From Elmis aenea (lineage: Eukaryota; Arthropoda; Insecta; Coleoptera; Elmidae), in the NCBI GenBank assembly GCA_947652605.1, contig OX393579.1, positions 21,349,674 through 21,413,673 of the forward strand: a stretch of DNA of 64,000 nt, read 5' to 3'. Shown one piece after another: positions 52,776-63,172 of the stretch; position 1 is the first letter of the stretch, and every line of letters begins with the position of its first letter. The notes under the pieces are model-generated. The model saw only the letters and a list, made by a program, of their open reading frames with translations. It made no database searches and was not told where the DNA came from. The translations under genes were made by a program, and so were the position numbers.

Positions 52776-53209
52776 TACAGGGTGGACAAAATTCGAATGT
52801 TTTACAGGTTATCTCGGTTACCGTAATAGTTAGCGAAAATCTGATTTCGGTCTCTTGGGCTATTTATTTTGAGCAAAGAACGCCAATGTAATCCGATTTT
52901 TTATATCGCTTTCTATTTTGGCACTACAGACGCAAAATGAAACTTCATCGTTTATGAAAATGAACTATATTTTTTTTATTTATTAAAATAAAACAAAACG
53001 TTATTAAGGTTTTTAATACAGATTTTTATGCTTGATTTAAAAACAAAATTTTAAAAATTGTTTAGCGATTTTGACTTTTGAGATATGAAGTGAAATTGTG
53101 TATTTTTAAATGGAAACCCTAGTTGGCAATGACTTTAAATAAAAGAGAATTTTTTAGCTTTTCAAAAATATATAGTTTTAGATATTTGTTGCAAAAAATA
53201 GCCCATATA

Positions 53210-53645
53210 CAGTGCGTTCACGCTGAAAGGAATAAATTCATTTAAACAATAGCTATTAGTTTGAGAAAAAAACGCTTGGACCCGTCGATTTTTGTTTTTA
53301 AATTGACATTTTTTAACGCATGTGCCAACCCGATATCGCTTCCGGTTTACCCGGAAGTGACATTAACTTTGTTATTTTAAATACAACACCCTGTATTTTT
53401 TTACATTTTTGGATTCCTCTTTAAGTGTTCTTTATAAAATGTATAAGGTCATGTTGTCCTTAAATTAACCGTTTTCGTGTAATTTATATTTCCGTAAAAA
53501 TTTTGGGCCGTGCATCACTTTTGAAAATTTGCGATATTTTAAAATTTTGATAAGTAATCCTTAATTCCTTTTAAAGTTTGATAAATAATACCTTAGTAAA
53601 CTCTTTTCATTCGTTAAATTTGTAAAATTTTAAAATATCGCACTG
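53210..53645. mobile_element. Half MITE (family I, copy 1)
   Basis: It starts CAGTGCGTTCACGCTGAAAG after TA (53208-53209) and aligns with 53650-54030 along its full length. It then jumps to the last six bases of the opposite end (GCACTG, ending at 53645) followed by TA. It is thus a copy whose second arm was deleted. It abuts copy 2 with only TATA between them. Confidence 0.8.
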
Positions 53646-53649
53646 TATA

Positions 53650-54402
53650 CAGTGCGTTCACAATGAAAGGAATACATTCATTTAAACAATAGCTATTAGT
53701 TTGAGAAAAAAACGCTCGGACCCGTCGATTTTTGTTTTTAAATTGACATGTTTTAACGCATGTTCCAAACCGATATCACTTCCGGGTAAACCGGAAGTGA
53801 CATTAACTTTGTTATTTTAAATACAACACCCTGTATATTTTTACATTTTTGGATTCCCCTTTAAGTGGTCTTTATAAAATGTACAAGGTCGTGGTGTCCT
53901 TAAATTAACCGTTTTCGTGTAATTTATATATCCGTACAAATTTTGGGCCGTGCATCACTTTTGAAAATTTGCGATATTTTAAAATTTTGATAAGTAAGCC
54001 TTAATTCCTTTTAAAGTTTGATAAATAATACCTTAGTAAACTCTTTTCATTCGTTAAATTTGTAAAATTTTAAAATATCGCAAATTTTCAAAAGTGATGC
54101 ACGGCACAAATTTTTTACGGAAATATAAATTACACGAAAACGGTTAATTTAAGGACAACATGACCTTTTACATTTTATAAAGAACACTTAAAGGGGAATC
54201 CAAAAATGTAAAAATATACAGGGTGTTGTATTTAAAATAACAAAGTTAATGTCACTTCCGGGTAAACCGGAAGTGATATCGGGTTGGCACATGCGTTAAA
54301 AAATGTCAATTTAAAAACAAAAATCGACGGGTCCGAGCGTTTTTTTCTCAAACTAATAGCTATTGTTTAAATGAATTTATTCCTTTCATCGTGAACGCAC
54401 TG
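53650..54402. mobile_element. Palindromic MITE (family I, copy 2)
   Basis: CAGTGCGTTCACAATGAAAG at the left and CGTGAACGCACTG at the right, both next to TA. The arms are nearly perfect inverses (about 370 bp), including CACTTCCGGGTAAACCGGAA in both halves and TTGCGATATTTTAAAATTTT. The centre lies near 54030. No coding capacity. Confidence 0.88.
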
Positions 54403-54489
54403 TATGGCTAGTTTTGTAAAAATTTCCTTACCAAAGTTTGCAATGATTTCGTAGACAAATGATATTTGCAATTATTAAACAACAAAACG

Positions 54490-54582
54490 TCATTTCCAAC
54501 TAAATTCTGCAGCAGTCGCTACGGTTTTATCACCTCCAATGTAAACTTCTAACATGTCAAAAAAAAGTTCAATTTTAGCCAT
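54490..54582 (-). pseudogene. N-terminal HTH remnant of a mariner-type transposase
   Basis: From an ATG at 54582 the minus strand reads MAKIELFFDMLEVYIGGDKT and then VATAAEFSWK before a stop. The pattern (DMLxVY, then a polar turn and AAEx) fits the first helices of a DUF4817-like HTH. Only 30 residues remain. The in-frame Met at 54699 upstream adds unrelated residues. Its location inside element G suggests it is a relic of G's own transposase. Confidence 0.4.
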
Positions 54583-54785
54583 GTTCACAATACCACAATA
54601 AACAGTTATAAAATACAAACAAAGTTGCCTAAAAGTTGACAAATTTACTTGGAATAGTAATGGTGGAACTATGTAGAAAACAGTTGAAGGTATGGGCAAA
54701 TCTAATAAAAATGGATGATTAAAAAATAAATTTTCAGGCTTTTTTTACTATCTAAACGGTATTTACTTTTCGACTGTGCCCTGTA

Positions 54786-55421
54786 TTTATAAAATCGTTA
54801 GGCTCAAGTCGTTGCAGGCGATGCATTTTATAGATGTTGCTCATCAATGTATTTGCGAGCTCATTCGTATTTATTTTAGCACTGTAAACAATATTTATTG
54901 AAAAAGCAGTTGATCTGTGAACTTGAGTTTAAAAATTATATCACTTATACACAAAAACCAGGATTCATATAACTCTGCTTTCAAAATACTGTCACACTCT
55001 ATAAAGATGTTAAATAATATTCAAGTTGTGAGCAGATTTATTGTCAGCCAATATGGTGAAAACAGAGACAAACACTTTGAGAACTATTACAATATTATCG
55101 CAAGGACTGTGGCTTGCTGGACCAGGGTAAATACGGTCTACTCGACTCTGAATCAACTGTTGACTGTCTTTCCATAATTTAGGACGAAATATCTATTCAT
55201 ACCAACTCTGATTCAGCAATAACACTGACGCTTCAACAGGAAACGCATGATGCTTTACACTCATTGATCTTAGCACTATTTGGTTACTGTGCAGTTGGAA
55301 CATACGTACAAATAGTGTTGCACTTGTAGTCTGAAACAATTACCTCTGAACAAAGGTTAATAAAGTTTATTACATTAAATTTAAATTAATGAATTGGGAT
55401 AAACTGTTAGTGTGACAATAT
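54786..55421. other. Unassigned DNA
   Basis: No supported feature. An 86-codon frame (54917-55177) is not recognised. Confidence 0.45.
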
Positions 55422-55425
55422 ATAT

Positions 55426-56046
55426 TGTAACACCCCTCCTGGGATCAATTATTTTATTTTGTCTTAGTGTTATTTAATTTACTTTTAAATGAATAACATT
55501 GCAACAAATGCTGAAGCATTAGCTACTAAAACATGAACACTTCAAAAGGGCCAAGTTATGGGGATTTCAACTTTAGTAAAACACATTAACGTTAAAATAT
55601 TACGGCCATAACTTGGCCCTACAACGTCAGTATTTGGGTTTTGTCAATCAACAAACGATTTGTTGATAAATTTGTACATCATAAGTTCATAAGTAGAACA
55701 CACTACTCACACAAATATGGGTTTATAGGAAAGAATGAAAATATGCAACTACAATAAAAAAGGGCTAGCAAAAGGAACCAAAATCTTGGGATAGTCGCGC
55801 TTGGGTAATTAAGAACGAACCACCGAGAATTGTACAGCCGATCAAAAAATAAAGGAGTTTGTTGTTAAAATTGTTGTGTTTTATTTGTTTCTTACTGTGT
55901 AATAATTGCTCTAGACATGTCTATTACGTAAAACAAGGTTTAAGGGTCCAACCACGTTATAAAGATGATCACAAGTTCACAAGCCATAATTAAATTCAAA
56001 ATATAAGAGTAATAAGTACTCTTCCACAACAGTGCAGCCCGTCACA
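55426..56046 (+). repeat. Solo LTR (copy 2) with 4-bp duplication
   Basis: TGTAACACCCC to CCCGTCACA, 621 bp, flanked on both sides by ATAT (55422-55425 and 56047-56050). It aligns with 12884-13444 through much of its length (AATCAACAAAC, AACTACAATAAAAA, CAAAATCTTGGGA, AATAAAGGAGTT, ATAATTGCTCTAGAC). The 4-bp duplication and TG...CA ends fit an LTR retrotransposon of the Ty3/gypsy type, but other superfamilies are possible. No internal region is adjacent: a solo LTR left by recombination. Confidence 0.8.
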
Positions 56047-56050
56047 ATAT

Positions 56051-57486
56051 AGACCTAATCAACTTTATATAAATCGAAGATAACAGACTTAAAAATAAGT
56101 GATTTTTAAACGACTTCCAAAGAGTGTGTTTAAATTAAGCAAGCGCGATCTATCGTAACGCATATAGAATCAATATCACTCTTTTTCGATTAGTTTCAAG
56201 TAAACAGATTTATTGCATTTTGAGTGCAGCTTTTAAAAACTTTAAAATGCCGATTTATGGACAAGAGATAATTCTACACCGTAAACTTTAATTTTAACGC
56301 AAAAACCTTTTTGTCTTAAAAATTCAGTTTTAATTACAATAAAACCATAGTAATTGCTTAGTATTAAAAGGATTTACGTTCTCCTAACCCATTCAACAGT
56401 ATAAAAACTACTTTTTAGTGCTTAAAGTGGTCTGTAATAAATAAATTCTATCGCGGCATTCCTTTAGTTACATTAAGGTCGGCTTAATCTGATAAAATAA
56501 ATCAACAGTCTAGGAAATAATTTACGAACAATTTCTCACATAGTAGACAACGACAAAAGGACCTTCCGTTTTACTTATTTTAGTTTAATAAATCACGCGA
56601 ACAGCAACTACTTCATCTTATGTACGAAAATTTGCTAATTCTTTGGCAAAGGTTAAGTTGGCAGGACTGCACTCTAGCGGAAGCTGCGATACGAGCAATA
56701 TTTCACCGAGAATGTGGCAACAAAAAGACAGGTAATAGAAGATTCGCAATATCTTTTTCCTTCAACACACATCTGAAAATTTATTGCCGGATTGAGAGAG
56801 ACTGTAGACGATATGCTTATATTTATTGCTGGTGTTTTATAGCGATTGGTTTTAAACAAAAGGACGACGCATTCTAAGCTTTGCAGCTGTAAATAATTGT
56901 AACAACAAGTAAAGTGCCAGCAAAAGCGCAATAATTTAGAATTGTCGCCGATACAATATTTTAAGCAATAAAAATTGTAAAAATTGTCGTTGAAATATCT
57001 GTAAAAGTAGTCCCACGAGTTTCTAGAATTATTCTGCGAACGGGTACAAAAGTTAAGAAACAAAATTGAATGAGCATTTATTGTAACTATTTTCTACATC
57101 AAATTTATCATTTATTATTAACCCGTTACCATGCGTAGTAACTACACCTGTCACTGGTTGTAGAAAACATTATACGTTTGTTCCAGCAGTGCATTTCGTA
57201 CTAATTCACGTACTGATACATGAACTGCTTTACGTACATGCGTCATCTATTGACGCTTTGACGTCGTACCTAACTGTAAGTGACATTTGTGTCTATTGGT
57301 CCATAAAAGTTTACATATCGCATGTATAACAATCTTAAGAAAGCAATACTAACATGGGTTTAGATTGACGATGCATAGCTACCAGAAGCCAGGTTTAAAA
57401 AAAAATGTTTACTATCACAAATTACATTTAGGAACGAATATAATTATAACAATTGCTTTTAAAATGCAACATATACATACATTGTG
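56051..57486. other. Unassigned DNA
   Basis: Both strands are open around 56620-57063 (85 codons plus, 129 codons minus), but neither product has a recognisable domain. I see no splice signals or repeats to support a gene. Confidence 0.45.
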
Positions 57487-58412
57487 AGAGGAGCTGGAAT
57501 CAATTTTTAAAACTGCAAACTTTCTCATACTTCAAAAAAGTATAAAAATGTTTGATTTCTTTTTTATCTCACAATTTTTTTGTTTTATTCATGGGATTAA
57601 ATTTATTAGTACTTTCTTTAGGTTCTTTTTTATAAGGAATGCAATGTTATTTTAATTTTTTTATCACGGACCACCTAATTTCAATTTTTTTGGGCCACGA
57701 AGTTGGCTATGGATTAAATAGTAAGTTATGTTTTTTCACTTTTTAACCCGTGAGAGCACGCGTGAAAAATTTTACACGGAAGCACGCGTCACGGTCAAAT
57801 TGACCGTGTATGGATTAATGTTAAATAATGCCAAATAAAAATGCAAAACCAATAAAACTAATATTTTATTTAAAAAAAGTTAATTCTTACACGTTTTTAA
57901 GTGGAAGTACCTGGCGCATTGGTTAAATTAGGAAAATTAATGCAGTACTGTAATGCATGTTCGCGGCAAATAAATCTATTGCAATCTCTGCATTGAGTGG
58001 ATGTCTATACACGCGTCCCGGTGTAATTGACTCGGTGGTAAAAAGACACCTACAACTTTCAGACGGCAACGGGTAACTTCCTAAAAAAAACATCTGCACA
58101 CCCTACAGACTGTGCATGACACAATGCTAAAGTAGCACCCCCACCCGTTCAATGTAGAAGTTCTATTAAAATATTTATAAACCCGGTCAAAAAGACAGGT
58201 ACGCGTGTGCTCGCGGGTTAATAAGTTATTACTTGCTAAATCTATTTTTATAAATGAGACACAATTTTTTTTTTTAAATCGTATGTTACCAATAACTTAT
58301 CAAGCTATCTATAAGAAATGAAACAAAAAGCAACAAATTAAATGTCATATAATAGTTACTATTTGTCTGCGGTATCATTTATTAGAATTTTATGTTATTG
58401 TTGTGTAATTCG
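57487..58412. mobile_element. Family A fragment (one arm), interrupted by a piggyBac MITE
   Basis: GTGAGAGGAGCTGGAATCAA at the left corresponds to an internal point of the family A arm, and the sequence follows family A (CACGAAGTTGGCTATGGA, ...TATCAAGCTATCTAT..., TTTGTCTGCGGTATCATTTA) up to TTGTTGTGTAATTCGA at 58412, which is near the family's centre. It therefore covers one arm only. It was broken in the middle by 57747-58217. Confidence 0.75.
57747..58217. mobile_element. piggyBac-like MITE with perfect TTAA duplication
   Basis: CCCGTGAGAGCACGCGT and ACGCGTGTGCTCGCGGG are inverted repeats directly next to TTAA (57743-57746 and 58218-58221). Near both ends, boxes of the type CACGCGTC and CGGTCAA(A) recur (about 57783-57808, 58009-58030 and 58182-58205). 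The 471-bp element encodes nothing. Its insertion into a family A arm dates it later than that MITE. Confidence 0.9.
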
Positions 58413-58567
58413 AGCTAAGATGGATGGGTAATTTCACAAGAATAAATGAAGGTAAAATTGTGAAACAAGTATGGAAAGGGGTTGACAAACGAAGAAAAAG
58501 AGGAAGGCCCAGAAGAACCTGTAATAAGGAGATAACCAAGATCCTTAAGAAAAAATTGCTTGTATAA
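58413..58567 (+). pseudogene. LINE ORF2 extreme C-terminal fragment
   Basis: Immediately after the family A fragment the plus strand reads RWMGNFTRINEGKIVKQVWK, then KRRKRGRPRRTCNKEITKIL to a stop at 58567. The W-x-G-x-x-x-R plus basic GRPRRTW-like pattern is that of the last ~50 residues of insect LINE ORF2 proteins. It is a different family or subfamily from 43404-44389, and too short to classify. Confidence 0.65.
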
Positions 58568-59720
58568 TCGGCTTTCACTGTACTTTGTTTCAGAGTAGCA
58601 AACATAGTTACCATTCTAATTCAAACACTTAAAACATATTAACTAAAAAAGAAACTTGAAAGTTTCACATATTTTGTATACATTTTTTACACAAAAAAAA
58701 AAACTTTGCCAAAACAAATGTGTCAAAATGAGTTAATATTTGCAATGTATTAAAATTGTTATAATGTTATCTTAAAATAATATTATTGCATAAAAATTGG
58801 TTGTACGGTAAATTAAAATTTAATGGTAATTTACTCAAGGTAAAAAGTATTGATAATATTAGGTAAAATATGCGCCGCACATATTTAGATCAATCAGTTT
58901 CTTTCAGGTGATCTGACAATTTGAAATATGACATTAATATTTCATTTGCATAGTTTTGCACCTACTAATACGACTTTATACCGTTAATATACATATTAAC
59001 AACGTTAAATCAATTAAACTATTTGATAACTAAAGATGTTACTAATTAAAAAGATTTTTCTCATCGTTCACCGTCAAATTATTCCCAAATGCAGGTAAGC
59101 CAAATGCAATTTTGGAAGCTTTTTAATTAATGCAAGACAGTGTAAATTCGGTAAGACAGATTTTTAAATTAAAAAAACCCTATTTCATCTTCATCACATT
59201 TCATTTTATTTATTTTATATATTTGGATAAATTTAGTCCAGACCTCCTACAAAGATCAAACAAAACAACAAGAAAAATTTCTAAACAAAAGCTAACAATA
59301 ATATGAATGTGTACACGATAGTTTTAAAATATCTTCGATGACGCAAAACATAAATTATTTTTTGGTGATGATGGGTGAACAGCACACCTTTGCTTCAAAC
59401 AACTTAAAATATTATGAAAAATTAGTTTTTTTTCCAGTTAGTAAATAACAAGTGCCATAAACATGAAAGCTAAATATATATTTACACAATGTGTTACGTG
59501 ATGTGTTATAAGCTCTGGTTTACAGTTAGTAACTAACGCTAATAATGTTATACAACGGTTTCAAGTTATACTCGGTAATAAACACTACAAGGGTTACATT
59601 TGTCGAACTACACAATACATCGACTAAGTATACACAACTCAATTAATTAAAATATGCTAAAGCTAGCCACGACGCGACGGGTACATTTAAATAGAACCGT
59701 AATTGGTTTTAAACATTAAG
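58568..59720. other. Unassigned AT-rich DNA
   Basis: No supported feature. CAG followed by GTAAGC at 59092-59100 looks like a plus-strand splice donor but has no open frame before it. Confidence 0.45.
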
Positions 59721-60173
59721 CTATGAACACACAGAGGCAACAAATGGGAACTTTTGTCATTGGCGACCTGTTTTTCGAAACAAAGTTACCACTTGTTGCT
59801 AAAGGTTTTTGTCGCCGATAAGAATGTTTGTGAATGTCCTGTGTTTCGATTTTCAGGCGGTAAACTTCAAAAGAAAATAGGCAACAGCAAGCAACAAGCT
59901 GCGACGTGTTTCTATGTGTGAACAGTTTGTTGCCATTAGTCGCGTCTCACAACAAACTTGACCGCTTCTCTAGTACTAAGTTGCTGGAAATATGTTTACT
60001 GTGTGTGGACACTATGATTCCTTTTTTCTTCAACATGTTTCAATACTTTGTTAAGCTAATTCGAATTGTTTCCTGTGTATGTACACTTTGTAGCTTGTTT
60101 CCACGACATGAATTAGAAACAGTCGACAAAGTCGCAATGCATGTTGTCATTTGTCGCTCCAGTCTGTTCATAT
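59721..60173. mobile_element. Unclassified TIR element
   Basis: TATGAACACACAGAGGCAAC followed by AAATG at the left and the inverse of TATGAACAGACTGGAGCGAC followed by AAATG at the right match over about 28 bp with eight or so mismatches. The interior repeats GCAACAA / TTGTTGCC boxes (59735, 59895, 59932). No clear target-site duplication, so the superfamily is open. The 98-codon frame at 59906-60202 crosses the right end and has no known domain. Confidence 0.5.
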
Positions 60174-60204
60174 CTTTAGACTTAGCTGTGGAGCAACGAT
60201 AGAC

Positions 60205-60846
60205 ATGGTGTCTAAAATTCGAGTTTAAACATTGTGATCTCGCTTCTTATAATAGCTGGAGTATAGGTTTGAATTTGGCAAAGCTACAAAATTCGGTTCT
60301 TATTAGTAATCCGAAGAGAAATTGAAAATAGCTCGAACGGTATTCAAAAAAATTATGAAAAACCGAACAATCGGTTTTATGTAAATCGTCTATACTCATT
60401 TAGAGCACAAAATATTATAAATGTGTAAAACATTGCCCGAGCAACTTTCCAAGTCAAATCGGATGGTAACTACCAATTTAATAAACCCTATTAGATTACA
60501 TTAATAGTAAAAAATCGTCAAAAAAAAAACTAATCAACCTAAGAAAAGTTAAAATTTATATTCTATATTTCAAAAAATTAATAATTACCATCCAATTCAA
60601 CTTAAAAATTGCTTAAGCAATGTTTTTACACAATTGAAAAGTATTCATTTCAAAAGGAGTTTTAGACTATACGCGAAATCGTATTTTCCGGTTTTGTCTA
60701 ATCTTCTCGGATACCTTTTGAGATATTTATTTTGTATTATCAATGAAATCCAATTTAGCAACTTTGCCAATTTAAAATCTATACTGTAGCTGTTATAATA
60801 ACCGAGATCCCTATGCTTAAACTCGAATTTCAATATAATTACACTG
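60205..60846. mobile_element. Palindromic MITE (family B, copy 2)
   Basis: AATTCGAGTTTAAACATTGT and its near-inverse AACTCGAATTTC face each other. The arms share GGCAAAGCTACAAAATT, CCGAAGAGAAATTG and CCGAGATCCCTATGC-type sequence with 14285-15525. This copy is about half as long and contains no transposase remnant. Outer edges are approximate. The 82-codon minus-strand frame at 60645-60893 is arm sequence plus flank. Confidence 0.7.
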
Positions 60847-60905
60847 CACAAAAATTCAAACAGCAACATCTTAAGCGCAAAATAAAAACACAAAGTTACA
60901 CTTAC

Positions 60906-60948
60906 CAGGGTAGGCAGGTGTCAATGTCAATGATCAGCTTGGTAAAAC
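60906..60948 (-). CDS. Candidate 43-nt coding exon of an unknown host gene
   Basis: On the minus strand, TTTTTTTATATTTCAG (ending at 60949) precedes a 43-base segment that is followed by GTAAGTG (from 60905), giving a consensus acceptor and donor. Of the three frames only one is open. It reads FTKLIIDIDTCLP, starting after the first base of a codon (phase 1) and ending with two bases of the next codon. The segment is less AT-rich than its flanks and belongs to none of the repeats I traced, lying between MITE B (ends about 60846) and a hAT element (starts 61069). If real, it is a microexon of a gene with very large introns, which would make much of this window intronic. I cannot name the protein from 13 residues. 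A chance match to splice consensus cannot be excluded. Confidence 0.4.
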
Positions 60949-61109
60949 CTGAAATATAAAAAAACAGCATTTAAATGACGAGCAAAATAGCAATAGACAT
61001 AACTGAATAATGGCCTTTCGATTTATACATCATAATTACAACTTAGCGATTTTTTATTTGGTTTCATACAGGGTGGATAAAAATCATGATTTTTTTTTTA
61101 AATAAAAAA

Positions 61110-61195
61110 AAATCGATTTATTTGACTTAAATCAGATTTTTTTGATTTAAATCAGATTTTTTTGATTTAAATCAGATTTTTTTGATTTAAATCAA
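61110..61195. repeat. Tandem repeat, 20-bp unit, ~4 copies
   Basis: AAATCAGATTTTTTTGATTT is repeated about four times near the left end of the hAT element. Each unit contains the palindrome GATTTAAATC across its junction. This is probably an expanded transposase-binding subterminal repeat. Confidence 0.9.
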
Positions 61196-62083
61196 ATGTA
61201 CCATATTATCGAATTTTGTGACATATTCACATGCTATTTCTGTTTTGTGCTAATATATTTAATAACCAATATATTTAATTCATTGGTGAATTTTTGTCAA
61301 AATGAAAAGTTAAATATAATGATTAAGAATTTTAAAAAAATCAGTGCTAAATGGTGATGTTTAATTAATTATATACAGGGTGAGTCATCAGTGTGGGATC
61401 GGTCGATTGTGGCTAAACGGCTTGAGATATGAAGTTGAATCAAATGCTATTTTATACAGTTTTTTCTAAACAACACAATAAAAATATTTTCAAATATACA
61501 GGGTGAGTCACCTTTCTGGAACTAATAGCAACTTTTATATTTCAAATACAACACCCAATTTTTTATTTAATATTTTTAACCGCCTTATTTTAGCTTTGCA
61601 TCAATATAAAATACTATAGGTTTTTATACGGCGTTGTAAAAAAAAATATTTTTCTAAATTATTCAAGGTTTTAAGTCTTTATTTAAAAAATTCTCCTGAA
61701 GTTATTTTGAAGTACAGAGTTTTAATTTGGTATGGACATGCAGAAAAAATTTCTCTGTTCGCTCGATATGAAAAAGTTTGAATCACACATACAGGAGTGT
61801 TTATAAATAGGTGGCAACTTCCATGATTTTCAAAAGCTCGTAACTTGATTTTTTCAAATGCGAACCCCTGTATTTTTTTATGTCATCGAATTCGTCTTTA
61901 AAAGAGCTTCATATTTTGTTAAGTATGTCCTATACCCAAAACTCATACTTTTCGAGATATTCGACATTTTGCTTCAAATCGTTATTGAAGCAATAGAGTG
62001 CCGTGGAAATTGAAAAAACTGACTGTTCACTTCGCTAACGTCAAAAACTTGTCATTTATATTTTGAATTATTGCATTTCCACA

Positions 62084-62149
62084 ATGAATATTACTTGACA
62101 AGAGCAAATTGATATGGTTTATTTACCATTTCGTGTATTTAATTACTAA
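62084..62149 (+). pseudogene. Start of a mariner-type transposase, broken
   Basis: The frame reads MNIT, stop, QEQIDMVYLPFRVFNY, stop. MNxTxxEQIDMVY is the expected opening of a DUF4817-like HTH transposase and resembles the starts at 39309 (MNFTFNEYADMYMAYG) and 14980. Only 20 codons survive, with one internal stop. It is probably the relic of the MITE nested at about 61795-62150 in the hAT element. Confidence 0.4.
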
Positions 62150-62308
62150 TAGTAATACAATTTTGTTTTATTATAAATATTATATTGTATCTACTCATAT
62201 AATCTGTGATTTAAATTAATAATTTAAAAAAAAATATCACTTGATTTAAATCAATGATTTAAAAAAAAATAATCGCTTCATTTAAATCTGCTCAACCCTG
62301 GTTTCATA

Positions 62309-62749
62309 TCTTCTGAGATTATTATCTGCGTGACCTAAAGTTATCTCCAAGTATAACGCGTGTTTTCTTTCCATGTATCTATTAAAAACGTTTTTACTTT
62401 AAGTAAAACGCTCTATATATTTATAATGTTCCACGTTTTAGCTACACACAATGTAATCTTTTGATATGTTTAACTTTTTAAAGTGTTAAAATCTAGCCAT
62501 GTTCACATACCACAAAAACAAAGAAATAAAAGAACTTAAAAACTTCTCAAAAATACATAAGAACACAAGGATTTGCTTCAAACTGTACTTGGAAGTTACG
62601 TTTGTTTGTTAATTAATTGTAAAAATTAGTTATTTACAAAATCATAGCAAACTGTGGTATTACAGTCTTTAATAGTTAGCCATATTTTGGTTATTTTGCA
62701 ACAGATATACAAAAGTATATAATTTTGAAACGAAAAACTTCTTTCATAC
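62309..62749. other. Unassigned AT-rich DNA
   Basis: No supported feature. Confidence 0.5.
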
Positions 62750-62751
62750 AG

Positions 62752-63060
62752 TGATGCGCAAAAGTATGGAAACCAACAAATATCTAGAACACTATTAAAT
62801 TTATTCCAATGAAATTTTGTATCTAAGCGTTATATTATTTTTCGGATTCGATGAAAGAATTAAGGTTGCAATACGACTCTCGGTTCAATCGGAAACGGAC
62901 TCAAACTTTGAAATTTCAAATGGAACACCCTGTATATTTTTATTTTGGGTTTCTCTTAGAAATTTGCTATAAAAATGCATTGGATTATATGGGTCAAGCG
63001 TTTTCGTAAATTTTACATTTTTACAAAATTTTAAGCGATACAGGATACAGCACATTCATT
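62752..63060. mobile_element. MITE arm (family D, copy 2)
   Basis: CAGTGATGCGCAAAAGTATG follows TA and aligns with 19823-19985 and its continuation at 20315, including CTCGGTTCAATCGGAAACG and CACCCTGTATATTTTTATTTT. This copy shows that the two pieces at 19.8-20.5 kb were once continuous. The inverted arm is missing here. Confidence 0.7.
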
Positions 63061-63172
63061 TCTTTTAACATTTAAGTTCTTTAAAAAGGCAGTCGAATTA
63101 CGTTTATAAATTAGATTGACAATAGATTAATTAACACTTTGCGCTAGCTACATTAAAAAAATATTATGTAGG

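Larger units (their letters stand above)
52778..54783. mobile_element. TA-flanked element (family G) carrying nested MITEs and a transposase remnant
   Basis: The left end CAGGGTGGACAAAATTCGAA follows TA (52776-52777). A right end CGACTGTGCCCTG precedes TA (54784-54785). Comparison with 40560-41019 shows that ...ATAGCCCATA at 53209 continues at TATGGCTAG (54403), so the stretch between is a later insertion. A broken transposase start lies on the minus strand at 54582-54490. The TIRs match only in the first few bases (CAGGG), so the right boundary is less certain than the left. Confidence 0.65.
61069..62300. mobile_element. hAT-type element with GATTTAAATC repeats and nested MITE pieces
   Basis: CAGGGTGGATAAAAATCATG at the left and GCTCAACCCTG at the right lie between perfect 8-bp duplications GTTTCATA (61061-61068 and 62301-62308). 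Subterminal TGATTTAAATCA boxes occur near both ends (61117-61195 and about 62208-62285). The middle contains other material: TA-CAGGGTGAGTCA ends at 61377 and 61499, ACAGGAGTG at 61792, and a short transposase start at 62084. These are pieces of TA-inserting MITEs that landed inside. No hAT transposase. Confidence 0.88.

Noticed and set aside
56620..57063. Overlapping open frames on both strands (85 aa plus, 129 aa minus)
   Set aside because: No domain, no similarity I recognise, and cysteine/tyrosine-rich composition that looks like translated noncoding DNA. No splice signals or promoter features nearby.
59080..59105. CAG-GTAAGC donor-like site on the plus strand
   Set aside because: No acceptor or open frame upstream, and opposite in strand to the candidate exon at 60.9 kb.
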